A stretch of 44,736 nucleotides of DNA from a bacterium (lineage in GTDB: Bacteria > Bacillota > Clostridia > Lachnospirales > Lachnospiraceae): the NCBI GenBank assembly GCA_023663725.1, contig JAMPGX010000002.1, positions 262,224-306,959 of the forward strand, read 5' to 3'. Shown here piece after piece: positions 14,984 to 23,114 of the stretch (position 1 is the first letter of the stretch; the number at the start of each line of letters is the position of its first letter). Made by a program: the position numbers and the translations under genes. The notes below the pieces were generated by a model. That model made no database searches and was not told the DNA's origin. It worked only from the letters and a program-made list of their open reading frames with translations.

Positions 14984-16189
14984 ATGAGAATTGGTAAAAA
15001 TCAATTGATCGCGTTATCCTTATTTGTGTTTATTATCTCTGCCCCGTTCGGAAACAAGATCGCAGGTAGATTTGCGGTGTCGAACGTTGGGCAAATTATC
15101 AGCTTTCTGGTGATTCTCCCTGTGATTGCAACGAGAATCAATAAGGACTATGTCAGGAGGAATCTGATCCTTATAGCGCTGATGTTTGTCGCTGCCGCGA
15201 TATCCTCCATCAAATATGGTATTTCCATGCATATTGGGCATCTGTGCTATTTTACACTGATTACGCTGTATATCAGTTTTCTGTTCAAAGAAGTGAGAGG
15301 CAGTCAGATCATTATCCAAACCGTTAAAAAGTGCTATTTGCTGAGTATTTACTGTTTCTTTCTGCCTTTCCTAGTCATGTGTTATCAGCGTGTCATACTA
15401 AAGGGTGGAGGATATGACTCTTATATGTTCGACGATAAGTCTCATACAGCAATATTCTTTTCCTTTTACGCCTTTTTGTCGCTGATTCTCATAAAGGGAA
15501 GAATGAAATATTTTATGTCCGTACTATATTTTTTACTCGCACTGACGACAACCTCCCGATTAAGCGTAATTTTTATCCCTTTTTATATATTTGCGCTGTA
15601 TGTTGCCAGCGCGTCGGATTCAAAAAGAATTGCGAAAAAAATACTTTCTATTGTGCTGGTCGTCGTATTTGTAGTGCTGGGCATATACTTTATCTTCCAA
15701 AATGGAAAGTATTTTTCTGTTTTGGGAAGAATAGGCACGTCGGGAGGCTCAACCAGATCGCACTTGGTTTTGATCGTCTACTCACTGAAAATAAAGTGCG
15801 CAGATATTGTCAACTTTCTCATGGGAACGGGGCCGGGAAGCTTTTCCAATATACTGGTAGCATCAGGGATGGATCTGTCTGCGATTAGGGTGGACAAGGG
15901 CTCGTACAGAGCGATTCTGAGGGGTGTTTTGCCGGTGCATTCCACGCACGCGGAAATATTTATGGATTTTTCAATTTACACATTTGTTCTTTATGTGAGG
16001 AATCTATGGGCAATATGGAAAGGATTATATCAGGGAAAACAGATCGTACTCATGCTCTTTTACATACCGTTTCTGGGGGCGGAAATATTCTATACGACCT
16101 TTCATGAAAATGCTTTTTTTGTAATTTTGCTTTTTTGTTATCTTTTGGCAAATGCAGATAAAGTGGAGAACAAACAGCAAAAACGGTAA
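14984..16189 (+). CDS. O-antigen ligase/polymerase-like membrane protein (Wzy-like)
   Basis: A 401-residue protein made almost entirely of hydrophobic helices (about ten), with a large polar loop at roughly residues 265-320 that includes RSHLVLIVYSLK, GTGPGSFSNI and LPVHSTHAEIFMDFSIYTF. This layout, and the HSTHAE motif in the loop, fit repeat-unit polymerases (Wzy) and O-antigen ligases. Sequence conservation in this class is low, so the call rests on topology and operon context. Base composition is more AT-rich than the housekeeping genes. Confidence 0.7.
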   Translation: MRIGKNQLIALSLFVFIISAPFGNKIAGRFAVSNVGQIISFLVILPVIATRINKDYVRRNLILIALMFVAAAISSIKYGISMHIGHLCYFTLITLYISFLFKEVRGSQIIIQTVKKCYLLSIYCFFLPFLVMCYQRVILKGGGYDSYMFDDKSHTAIFFSFYAFLSLILIKGRMKYFMSVLYFLLALTTTSRLSVIFIPFYIFALYVASASDSKRIAKKILSIVLVVVFVVLGIYFIFQNGKYFSVLGRIGTSGGSTRSHLVLIVYSLKIKCADIVNFLMGTGPGSFSNILVASGMDLSAIRVDKGSYRAILRGVLPVHSTHAEIFMDFSIYTFVLYVRNLWAIWKGLYQGKQIVLMLFYIPFLGAEIFYTTFHENAFFVILLFCYLLANADKVENKQQKR

Positions 16190-16203
16190 GGAGTGACACT
16201 GTC

Positions 16204-17229
16204 ATGGCGCAAAATCTACGGCAAGGGGGAAAATATGGAGCAAAAATTTCTGTGATTGTCCCCGTATATAATGTGGAGAGGGAATTGCCTCGCTGCATGG
16301 AGAGTTTACTCAAGCAGACTTATGAAAATCTGGAAATCGTTCTGGTAGACGACGGCTCGACGGACAACAGCGGGATTCTGTGTGACAGCTATTGCAGCAG
16401 AGATCGGCGCTGCGCCGTGTATCATACGGAAAATAGTGGTGTGTCAGCCGCAAGAAATCTGGGGATGGAGAAAGCAAATGGAGAATATTTCGCCTTTGTC
16501 GATGCGGATGACTACGTTGACAGCGACTATATCGAGTATTTATATCGACTGATTGAAACCAGCGGACTTCGTATGTCTATCTGTCAGCATCGGGTGCAAT
16601 TTGAAAATGGAAATATACGGGAATACGGTAGGGAGGGAAAAGAAATATTAAGCGGTAAGGTCTGTGTTGAGCGAATGCTTTATCATGACATTATCGACAC
16701 CTCCGCATGGGGTAAACTATATGCGCGCCATTTGTTTGAGACCGTACAATATCCGACAGGTATGTTATATGAGGATATAGGAACCACTTACAAATTGCTG
16801 ATGCAATGTGACCGGATTGCAGTGGGGTATCAATCCAAGTATACCTATATTCGCAGAAGAAATTCTATCGTAAACAGTTCCTTTCATCTCAAAAAATTGG
16901 ATTTGTTGGAGATGACTGACAGGATGGGAGTGGATGTGGTGAAGCGCTATCCCGATCTGGAAGCAGCAGTATTGAGAAGGAGGGTCTATGCGAGAATATC
17001 TACATTAAATCAGATGATAGGGGTGAAGGGCGTGGAGAAAAAGAGGAGAGAGCTTCTGGCCTTTCTAAAGAGAGAGGGAAGCTCTGTATTGCGCAATGCC
17101 AGCGCGCCTAAGCGTGACAAGAGCGCGTTGCTCTTAATCAAGCTCAGTTATCCCTTGTACTGTGCAGTCTGGTTGTGCTACCAGTGGTATTTGTGGAAAG
17201 GAAGTAGGAACGAATATGGCTGTCAATAA
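16204..17229 (+). CDS. family 2 glycosyltransferase
   Basis: Nucleotide-sugar-dependent inverting transferase (GT-A fold), cytoplasmic face of the membrane. KISVIVPVYNVERELPRCMESLL is the classic N-terminal nucleotide-binding start, followed by LEIVLVDDGSTDNSG, NSGVSAARNLGMEKANGEY and the metal-binding FVDADDYVDSDYIEYLY. The C-terminal third is basic and amphipathic, possibly membrane-associated. AAGGAG lies 10 bases before ATG 16204. It overlaps the flippase gene by 14 bases. Confidence 0.9.
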   Translation: MAQNLRQGGKYGAKISVIVPVYNVERELPRCMESLLKQTYENLEIVLVDDGSTDNSGILCDSYCSRDRRCAVYHTENSGVSAARNLGMEKANGEYFAFVDADDYVDSDYIEYLYRLIETSGLRMSICQHRVQFENGNIREYGREGKEILSGKVCVERMLYHDIIDTSAWGKLYARHLFETVQYPTGMLYEDIGTTYKLLMQCDRIAVGYQSKYTYIRRRNSIVNSSFHLKKLDLLEMTDRMGVDVVKRYPDLEAAVLRRRVYARISTLNQMIGVKGVEKKRRELLAFLKREGSSVLRNASAPKRDKSALLLIKLSYPLYCAVWLCYQWYLWKGSRNEYGCQ

Positions 17230-18505
17230 TCGCTGGAGAGCTGCCGGAGCTGGCTCCTTATTCCGTTATGGCACAAAGGAAAGACAATTGGCCAGGAATA
17301 CAGGTAGTTTACTACTCTTTCATATTGCCAAAATTGTTTTTCCTCTCGCTGTTTTACCCTATCTGACCAGAACCTTGTCTACGCAGGTCTATGGCACGGT
17401 GGCATATGTGCGAACAGTGATGATCTATATGCAACTCATTGTCGATTTTGGTTTTGCGCTGTCTGCCACAAAGGATATTGTGAAGACACAGGATGACAGG
17501 GAAAAGATGTCGGCTGTGATTGGCGATACCTTGCTGGCCAAGATTATTTTGGGTATAGCAGGCGGAATGGTGTTGGGGGTATTGTCCGGCTGCCTGCCCA
17601 TATTAAAAGGCAATCTGTTGTATACATTTTTGTCTTACTTTGTCGTAGTAGAGTCTGTTTTCCTGATGGATTTTGTGTTTCGCGGGTTGGAAATCATGCA
17701 TGTGATAACCGTCCGTTTTGTGGCTATGAAGGTATTTTCTACGGGATTGACCTTCGTCTTTGTAAGAGATGACACAGATATATTGTGGATTCCTCTGTTG
17801 GACATTGTCAGCTCCATACTTGCCATAGCGCTGGTGTTTTATGAACTGAAAAAGCAAAAAATAGGGATTAAGTGCTCAGGAATATCGAAGGCTTTTTCCA
17901 TGATAAAGGAATCCTTTGTGTATTTCCTGTCAAATGTTGCATCCACTTCCTTTAACGCGCTGAGCACGCTGATGATAGGAGCTTATATCAGCGCGACAGA
18001 GGTAGCTTATTGGAGTGTGTGTATGCAGATCATCGGCTCAATTCAGGCGTGTTATTCCCCTATATCCGATGGGATATACCCTGAGATGGTGCGGTCTGCA
18101 AATATAAATATTCTTAAGAAAATATTGAGGCTATGCATTCCCATCGTTTGCCTTGGCTGTATAGCCGCTTACCTTTTTGCTGGGAAAGGGATGTACCTGT
18201 TGGGGGGAGAGAAATATCTTGTGGCAGTCCCCATTTTTCGGATTCTGATTCCGTGTCTCTTTTTTGGATTTCTCTCCATGATGATCGGATGGCCTGTGCT
18301 GGGGGCAATCGGCAAGACGAAGGAAACGACAATCACCACTGTGGCCTCAGTGTGTTCTCATATCCTTATGCTCGTTGTGCTGATTGTTTTGGATCAGTTT
18401 ACATTAGTGAATATCGCGATTGTGAGATGCCTTACCGATATCTTGATGTTTGTTATGCGGTTTCTGTTTTACCAAAAATATAAGTCATTGTTTAACCGGA
18501 TATGA
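17216..18505 (+). CDS. polysaccharide flippase (Wzx-like, MOP superfamily)
   Basis: A 429-residue multi-helix membrane protein predicted to flip lipid-linked repeat units across the membrane for Wzy. The N-terminal LARNTGSLLLFHIAKIVFPLAVLPYLTRTLSTQVYG is typical of Wzx/RfbX proteins, and about 12 hydrophobic segments follow. I use ATG 17216, just inside the 3' end of the preceding glycosyltransferase gene; the frame is open 18 codons earlier but that stretch is the shadow of the upstream gene. GGAAGTAGGAA upstream may serve as RBS. Confidence 0.85.
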   Translation: MAVNNRWRAAGAGSLFRYGTKERQLARNTGSLLLFHIAKIVFPLAVLPYLTRTLSTQVYGTVAYVRTVMIYMQLIVDFGFALSATKDIVKTQDDREKMSAVIGDTLLAKIILGIAGGMVLGVLSGCLPILKGNLLYTFLSYFVVVESVFLMDFVFRGLEIMHVITVRFVAMKVFSTGLTFVFVRDDTDILWIPLLDIVSSILAIALVFYELKKQKIGIKCSGISKAFSMIKESFVYFLSNVASTSFNALSTLMIGAYISATEVAYWSVCMQIIGSIQACYSPISDGIYPEMVRSANINILKKILRLCIPIVCLGCIAAYLFAGKGMYLLGGEKYLVAVPIFRILIPCLFFGFLSMMIGWPVLGAIGKTKETTITTVASVCSHILMLVVLIVLDQFTLVNIAIVRCLTDILMFVMRFLFYQKYKSLFNRI

Positions 18506-18526
18506 CAGGAGAGAAAGGAGTTGTCT

Positions 18527-19630
18527 ATGAGGGCGGCAGTTATCACGCTTCATACGGTGTGTAACTATGGCACACAGCTGCAGGCATATGCCACGCAGGA
18601 GAAGCTGAGAGAGTATTTTGAGGAAGTGGAGTTTATTCCCTTCAAGCGAAGCGATACCTATGGGAAAGGATTACTTGAGACCTTTACGCGGGGGAATCCG
18701 CTAAAGGCACTACCGATTATTCCCACAATGCTGCGCTGGAAGACGGTCTTTGGCCGGTTTCAGAAGCAGCATTTAAGACTTGGCGATACGGAGTATCTGC
18801 GGGAGGAAGATTTTCGCACATTTCAGGATATATATGATGCCTATTTTGTCGGCAGCGATCAGGTGTGGAACTGTGGCTGGAACAGGGGGGTGATACCGCC
18901 GTACTATCTGAGTTTTGCACCGGATAACAAGCCTAAGTATGCCTTTTCCTCCAGCTTTGGGCAAAAACAGGTGGATGCCTGCTATGTCGAACAGTCGAAG
19001 GCACTGATGCAAAGGTTCGACTATATAACGGTCAGAGAACAGAGCGGCGTACAGATTCTGGACAGACAGTACGGTTACACCAGGGCCAAGAGGATTCTGG
19101 ACCCAACCCTGCTCATGGATGGGGATTTCTGGCGACGTCTGGCGCCGAAGAACAGAATCCGCGGCAAATATATTCTGATCTACAATTTGCAGAGAAACAG
19201 AACGCTTGACGCGTATGCTGAGAGAGTATCCAGGGAGACGGGATATTCCCTGTATCGGTTCTGCACACGGTACGATCAGATCGTCAGAAATGGAAAGAGT
19301 CTCTTGATCCCCGATGTATTGTCCTTTATCACGCTGATTGACAACGCCGCCCTGGTGATAACGGATTCTTTTCACGCCACCGCTTTTTGCATGAATCTGC
19401 ATACGGAGCCTCTGTGCATCTACCCCACAGAATATGAGGGGAGAATCGCGGAGTTTCTCGAGCTTGTGGGGGAGGAAGAAAGGCATGTGCGGGATTATGA
19501 GGATATGGGTGTTCTGAATAGGCAAATTGATTTTGAAAAAGTTGACCTCATATTGAAAAGAGAACGAGAAAAAGCAGATGAAGTTTTGAAAACAGAGCTG
19601 GGATTGAAAAAAAGGAGAGAATATGAATAA
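18527..19630 (+). CDS. polysaccharide pyruvyl transferase family protein
   Basis: A 367-residue protein of the CsaB/WcaK family, which adds pyruvate ketals to sugars or, in some members, performs other sugar transfers. Signatures: AVITLHTVCNYGTQLQAYATQ at the N-terminus, DAYFVGSDQVWNCGWN, KYAFSSSFGQ, ITVREQSGVQIL, RILDPTLLMD and the C-terminal ALVITDSFHATAFCMNL. AAGGAG at 18515-18520 is spaced for ATG 18527, not for the in-frame TTG at 18521. It overlaps the next gene by 8 bases. Confidence 0.85.
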   Translation: MRAAVITLHTVCNYGTQLQAYATQEKLREYFEEVEFIPFKRSDTYGKGLLETFTRGNPLKALPIIPTMLRWKTVFGRFQKQHLRLGDTEYLREEDFRTFQDIYDAYFVGSDQVWNCGWNRGVIPPYYLSFAPDNKPKYAFSSSFGQKQVDACYVEQSKALMQRFDYITVREQSGVQILDRQYGYTRAKRILDPTLLMDGDFWRRLAPKNRIRGKYILIYNLQRNRTLDAYAERVSRETGYSLYRFCTRYDQIVRNGKSLLIPDVLSFITLIDNAALVITDSFHATAFCMNLHTEPLCIYPTEYEGRIAEFLELVGEEERHVRDYEDMGVLNRQIDFEKVDLILKREREKADEVLKTELGLKKRREYE

Positions 19631-21761
19631 AAAAGATGTTAAAGAACCGATGATTTCTATTGTTGTGCCTATATATAACGGCGAAAAATACATAAAAGAT
19701 TGCGTTAAAGCGTTGACAGAGCAAACATATTGTAATTTGGAAATTATTCTTGTTAATGACGGTTCAAATGATGGAACGCAAAATATAATTGAGGAATTAG
19801 CTGCCAAGGATAGCCGGATTATCTCGCTTCGACAGACAAATATGGGGGTTGCAGCGGCTAGAAACTATGGAATTAAATCCTCTGGTGGAGATTATATTTC
19901 TTTTGTTGACGCAGATGATTATGTATCTAAAGACTATATTGAATATCTCTATAACCTTATTAAAAAAGCTAATTCAGATATTGCGTTGGTCCCTCAGGCA
20001 AAATCATTTTGTGGTTTTATTTCAACATTGGATACAAATATTAGATGTGATAAGGCAGAACAAATATGGACAGGCGTAGAGGCGGCTCGTCAATTGTTGC
20101 TTTATAACGTTAAAATGTCATGCTGGTGTAAATTGTTTCGCAGAAAGTTTTTAGATGACACACATATTCTATTTAATGAGGCTTTGTTTTGCGGAGAAGG
20201 ATTTAATTTCAATCTGGAATGTTTTTTAAAGGCAGAAAAAGTTGCGGTAGGATTTAAAACAATTTATTTCTATAGAGTTGATAATTTTGAAAGTGCAATG
20301 ACAAAATTTGATATTGAACTAATAAAAAACGGCTTAAATGCAATTCAATGTATTGGAGAAAAAGCAATTAAAAGATATCCTGCACTGAAGAACGCTGTAT
20401 ATTATACAAAATGGCATACTTGCTGTGACTTTTATAACATATTAATTGGATGCAATGAAGGGAAAAATTATAATAGGCAATATCAATATTTAAAGCGAGG
20501 ATGTCAAATATATTCCAAATATGCTTTTCAAAAGAATATTTCCATTAAAAATCAATGCAAGGGAGTATTATATGGAATATCTCCATATCTGGCCGCCAGG
20601 ATAATGAATAAATTCCGATTGAGAAAATATTCGAGGAATGAAAATACGACTGAAAGGTATCGAAAAAGATTCGGGGGGGGGGAGGATATTTTACTGATAT
20701 TGTCAAGCCGAGGTTCTGAACCTGCCTATACGCCATATGATGTGTCAAAGTGGGGGCTAAACGGACTGACAAGAATATCTGTCATTGTCCCTGTTTACAA
20801 TGGAGAAAGATATATTGCGGAATGTATAGAGTCCATTCAAAAACAGGACTATAAGAATTTGGAAATAATCGCGGTAGATGATGGCTCATATGACAGTTCA
20901 CTCCAAATTCTGCAGCAGTATGCATCGAAGGATAACCGTATAAAAGTAATTGCAAAAGAGAATGGTGGGGTGTCATCAGCGAGAAATGCAGGGCTGGACA
21001 TTATGAGCGGTGACTATTTATGTCTGATAGATCAGGATGATTGTATCGCGCCGGATTATGTCAGTTATCTTTTGAGATTGATGATCCAGAATGACACGCA
21101 GATTGCTACCGTTCCACAGGCAAAACGCTTTGTGGGGAAATGGGGAATATCGGTAGAGGATACGGAGGATTATACGGAAGTTCTCAGCGGCAGGGAGGCG
21201 GCCAGGCAGATGCTGTACTATAATTTTATCATTGCGCCCTGGAATAAGATGATAAGTACGGAACTGCTCCGCAATAATAGGCTGCGCTTTGTAGAGGAAA
21301 TATGGGGTGGAGAAGGCTTCCTGTTTTCCGTCGAGTGTTTTCAGAGGGCGGAAAAGGTGGCAGTGGGACACAAAAAGATATATTATTACAGATGTGATAA
21401 CAGGGATTCCGGAATGACAAGATTTAATGAATGGATCTTGTATAGCTCACTCAGGGCGCAACAGCTTATTATGAACCGTATTGCAGATGGGGACAGAGGG
21501 TTGACGGAGGCGTGTGAGTATGCGAATTGGCATACAAATTGCGATATGCTGTCCTACCTGGTGGGGTGTAATGCCGTTAGCTCTCATTATGATACATACA
21601 GGACAATCAGGAAGACTTGCAGGAGAAAAGCCAGATATGCCTTTCGCGCGCCCATTTCCGTAAAGGAAAAATTAAAAGCGGTAACCTATATGCTTTCTCC
21701 CAATCTCGCTGTGGCGATGATCAATAAATGCCGTTTGAGAAAATATTCGCGTATCGACTAA
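19623..21761 (+). CDS. double-domain family 2 glycosyltransferase joined across a poly-G tract
   Basis: A 712-residue reading frame with two complete GT2 modules. Module 1 (about 10-340): ISIVVPIYNGEKYIKDCVKA, VNDGSNDGTQ, FVDADDYVSKDYIEYLY. Module 2 (about 380-712): ISVIVPVYNGERYIAECIES, VDDGSYDSSL, LIDQDDCIAPDYVSYLL. Both end in a similar NK.RLRKYSR tail, so they are paralogues, yet module 1 is markedly AT-rich and module 2 is not. The linker is odd: ten consecutive Gs (20673-20682) are followed by a peptide resembling a short-chain dehydrogenase (SSRGSEPAYTPYDVSKWG). Losing one or two Gs ends translation within about 15 codons. It may be one protein, two genes fused by slippage, or a rearranged junction. 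Confidence 0.75.
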   Translation: MNKKDVKEPMISIVVPIYNGEKYIKDCVKALTEQTYCNLEIILVNDGSNDGTQNIIEELAAKDSRIISLRQTNMGVAAARNYGIKSSGGDYISFVDADDYVSKDYIEYLYNLIKKANSDIALVPQAKSFCGFISTLDTNIRCDKAEQIWTGVEAARQLLLYNVKMSCWCKLFRRKFLDDTHILFNEALFCGEGFNFNLECFLKAEKVAVGFKTIYFYRVDNFESAMTKFDIELIKNGLNAIQCIGEKAIKRYPALKNAVYYTKWHTCCDFYNILIGCNEGKNYNRQYQYLKRGCQIYSKYAFQKNISIKNQCKGVLYGISPYLAARIMNKFRLRKYSRNENTTERYRKRFGGGEDILLILSSRGSEPAYTPYDVSKWGLNGLTRISVIVPVYNGERYIAECIESIQKQDYKNLEIIAVDDGSYDSSLQILQQYASKDNRIKVIAKENGGVSSARNAGLDIMSGDYLCLIDQDDCIAPDYVSYLLRLMIQNDTQIATVPQAKRFVGKWGISVEDTEDYTEVLSGREAARQMLYYNFIIAPWNKMISTELLRNNRLRFVEEIWGGEGFLFSVECFQRAEKVAVGHKKIYYYRCDNRDSGMTRFNEWILYSSLRAQQLIMNRIADGDRGLTEACEYANWHTNCDMLSYLVGCNAVSSHYDTYRTIRKTCRRKARYAFRAPISVKEKLKAVTYMLSPNLAVAMINKCRLRKYSRID
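20673..20682 (+). repeat. homopolymer of ten G residues in a coding region
   Basis: The run lies in the linker of the double-GT2 gene. With nine Gs the frame reads GGGRIFY then TGA; with eight it reads GGGYFTDIVKPRF then TGA. Only the present length (modulo 3) joins the modules. GGGAGG at its end also resembles a Shine-Dalgarno sequence. Confidence 0.9.
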
Positions 21762-21828
21762 GCGTATAGAGCGGAGAATATTAGTTGAGGAGGCATTGAC
21801 AAATGTGCGAACGGATTCAAATTTTGGC

Positions 21829-21856
21829 TTGACAAATATTCACTGTCGTGGATAAT
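21829..21856 (+). promoter_or_regulatory. promoter of Rpn copy A
   Basis: Perfect TTGACA (21829-21834), 16-base spacer, GATAAT (21851-21856). The same hexamers and spacing precede copy B, so the element was duplicated with the gene. Confidence 0.7.
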
Positions 21857-21864
21857 AGAAGGTA

Positions 21865-21925
21865 CAAAAGCAGAGAAAATAGCAGGACTCATTTCAAACG
21901 TGAGTCTCTATTCTCTCTGCTTTTG
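21865..21925 (+). terminator. terminator-like hairpin in the leader of Rpn copy A
   Basis: CAAAAGCAGAGA (21865-21876) pairs with TCTCTGCTTTTG (21914-21925); inside, AATAG pairs with CTATT and GACTCA with TGAGTC. It begins within about 10 bases of the -10 box and is followed by TATTTG. It may attenuate transcription of the gene or end a small RNA of roughly 70 bases. Confidence 0.6.
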
Positions 21926-21970
21926 TATTTGCTGGGAAATCATAGTCTAAAGAAGAGGAGGAACCAATCT

Positions 21971-22957
21971 ATGACACAAGGGAACGGAAGCCGCACGGCG
22001 GTTTCCAACCGAGAGACGAAAAACAGTGCCTTTATCACCTACTTCAGCGAGCCGGAGAACGCCTCGCAGCTCTATGCCGCGCTGGGGGATGGGGAGGTGT
22101 CCCCTGAGGATATCACCTATGTCACGCTGGAGGGCGTACTGTTTATCGCCAGAAAGAACGATCTGGCCTTCACAGTGAAGAACCGCATACTGGTGATCAG
22201 CGAGCACCAGTCTACGATCAACGAGAACATGCCCCTGCGGGACCTGCTCTATCTGGGACGCACCCTCGAAAAGCTCCTGGATGAAAGGTCTATCTACAAG
22301 CGCACTCTGCTGAAAATCCCCACCCCGCAGTTCTTTGTCTTCTACAACGGGAACGACCCGTACCCTGCGGAGAAAATCCTGCGACTTTCCGACGCATATC
22401 TTGAAAAGACAGAGCAACCTATGTTAGAATTGACAGTGAAAGTGATCAATATCAATTTTTCATCAGAACCCAAATTTCTGCAGGAGTGCCGGCCGATGTA
22501 TGAGTATTCCTGGTTCATCCAGAGAATCAAGGACTATCAGACGCAGGGGTGGTGCAGGGACGCGGCGGTCACCCAGGCGGTGAAGGACTGTCTGGAGGAG
22601 GGAATTCTGGTGGAATTTATGAAGAAGCATGGCTCGGAGGTGGTGAATATGCTGTACACACAGTGGAACTGGGATGATGCGATGGCGGTTGAGCGAGAGG
22701 AGGCATACGCGGAGGGACTGACCCAGGGTATCAGTCAGGGCATTGCCCAAGGCGAAAGCCTTGGTGAAAGAAAGGGCGATCTCATGCGCTATCATCAGAA
22801 TATTCTTGATCTACTGGAGGAGTTGGGCGAGGTCCCTGAGGATATCCGCGCTTGCATCCAGGCGCAGGAGAATCCCGATATCCTCCGCATCTGGCACAAG
22901 GCGGCGGCCCATGCACAGAGCTTGGCGGATTTCCGAAAAACGCTTCAGCAGGTTTAG
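21971..22957 (+). CDS. Rpn/PD-(D/E)XK nuclease family protein, copy A
   Basis: A 328-residue member of the Rpn (YhgA-like) recombination-promoting nuclease family, often annotated as 'PD-(D/E)XK nuclease family transposase'. The nuclease core has Asp64 (ARKNDLAF) and the E-x-Q form of the catalytic motif at Glu78-Gln80 (ISEHQSTINENMPLR), followed by a LLYLGRTLEKL helix. The C-terminal half includes the family's Q/G repeats (QGISQGIAQGESLG). GAGGAGG precedes ATG 21971. An internal ATG at 22649 has a GGAGGTG 5 bases upstream and would give a 102-residue C-terminal product. Family members promote recombination; some act in phage defence. Confidence 0.85.
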   Translation: MTQGNGSRTAVSNRETKNSAFITYFSEPENASQLYAALGDGEVSPEDITYVTLEGVLFIARKNDLAFTVKNRILVISEHQSTINENMPLRDLLYLGRTLEKLLDERSIYKRTLLKIPTPQFFVFYNGNDPYPAEKILRLSDAYLEKTEQPMLELTVKVININFSSEPKFLQECRPMYEYSWFIQRIKDYQTQGWCRDAAVTQAVKDCLEEGILVEFMKKHGSEVVNMLYTQWNWDDAMAVEREEAYAEGLTQGISQGIAQGESLGERKGDLMRYHQNILDLLEELGEVPEDIRACIQAQENPDILRIWHKAAAHAQSLADFRKTLQQV

Positions 22958-22963
22958 AGTTTC

Positions 22964-22991
22964 TTGACAAATATTTCTTTTTGTGGATAAT
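22964..22991 (+). promoter_or_regulatory. promoter of Rpn copy B
   Basis: TTGACA (22964-22969), 16-base spacer, GATAAT (22986-22991), starting 6 bases after the stop codon of copy A. Confidence 0.7.
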
Positions 22992-23005
22992 TGAAGGTAC
23001 AACAG

Positions 23006-23064
23006 CAGAGAGAATAGCAGGACTCATTTCAAGCGTGAGTCCCCTATTCGCTCTGTTTTTTTTT
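23006..23064 (+). terminator. terminator-like hairpin in the leader of Rpn copy B
   Basis: CAGAG, GAATAG and GGACTCA pair with TGAGTCC, CTATTC and CTCTG around a nine-base loop, followed at once by nine Ts (23056-23064). It is a textbook intrinsic terminator placed between promoter and gene. It may also end read-through from copy A. Confidence 0.7.
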
Positions 23065-23114
23065 GTATGTATTGGATGGAAAAATAAAGGATGGAAAAGA
23101 GGAGGAACCAATCT

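Noticed and set aside
21796-21801. Extra TTGACA upstream of Rpn copy A
   Set aside because: No -10 hexamer lies 15-19 bases downstream; the second TTGACA at 21829 has one.
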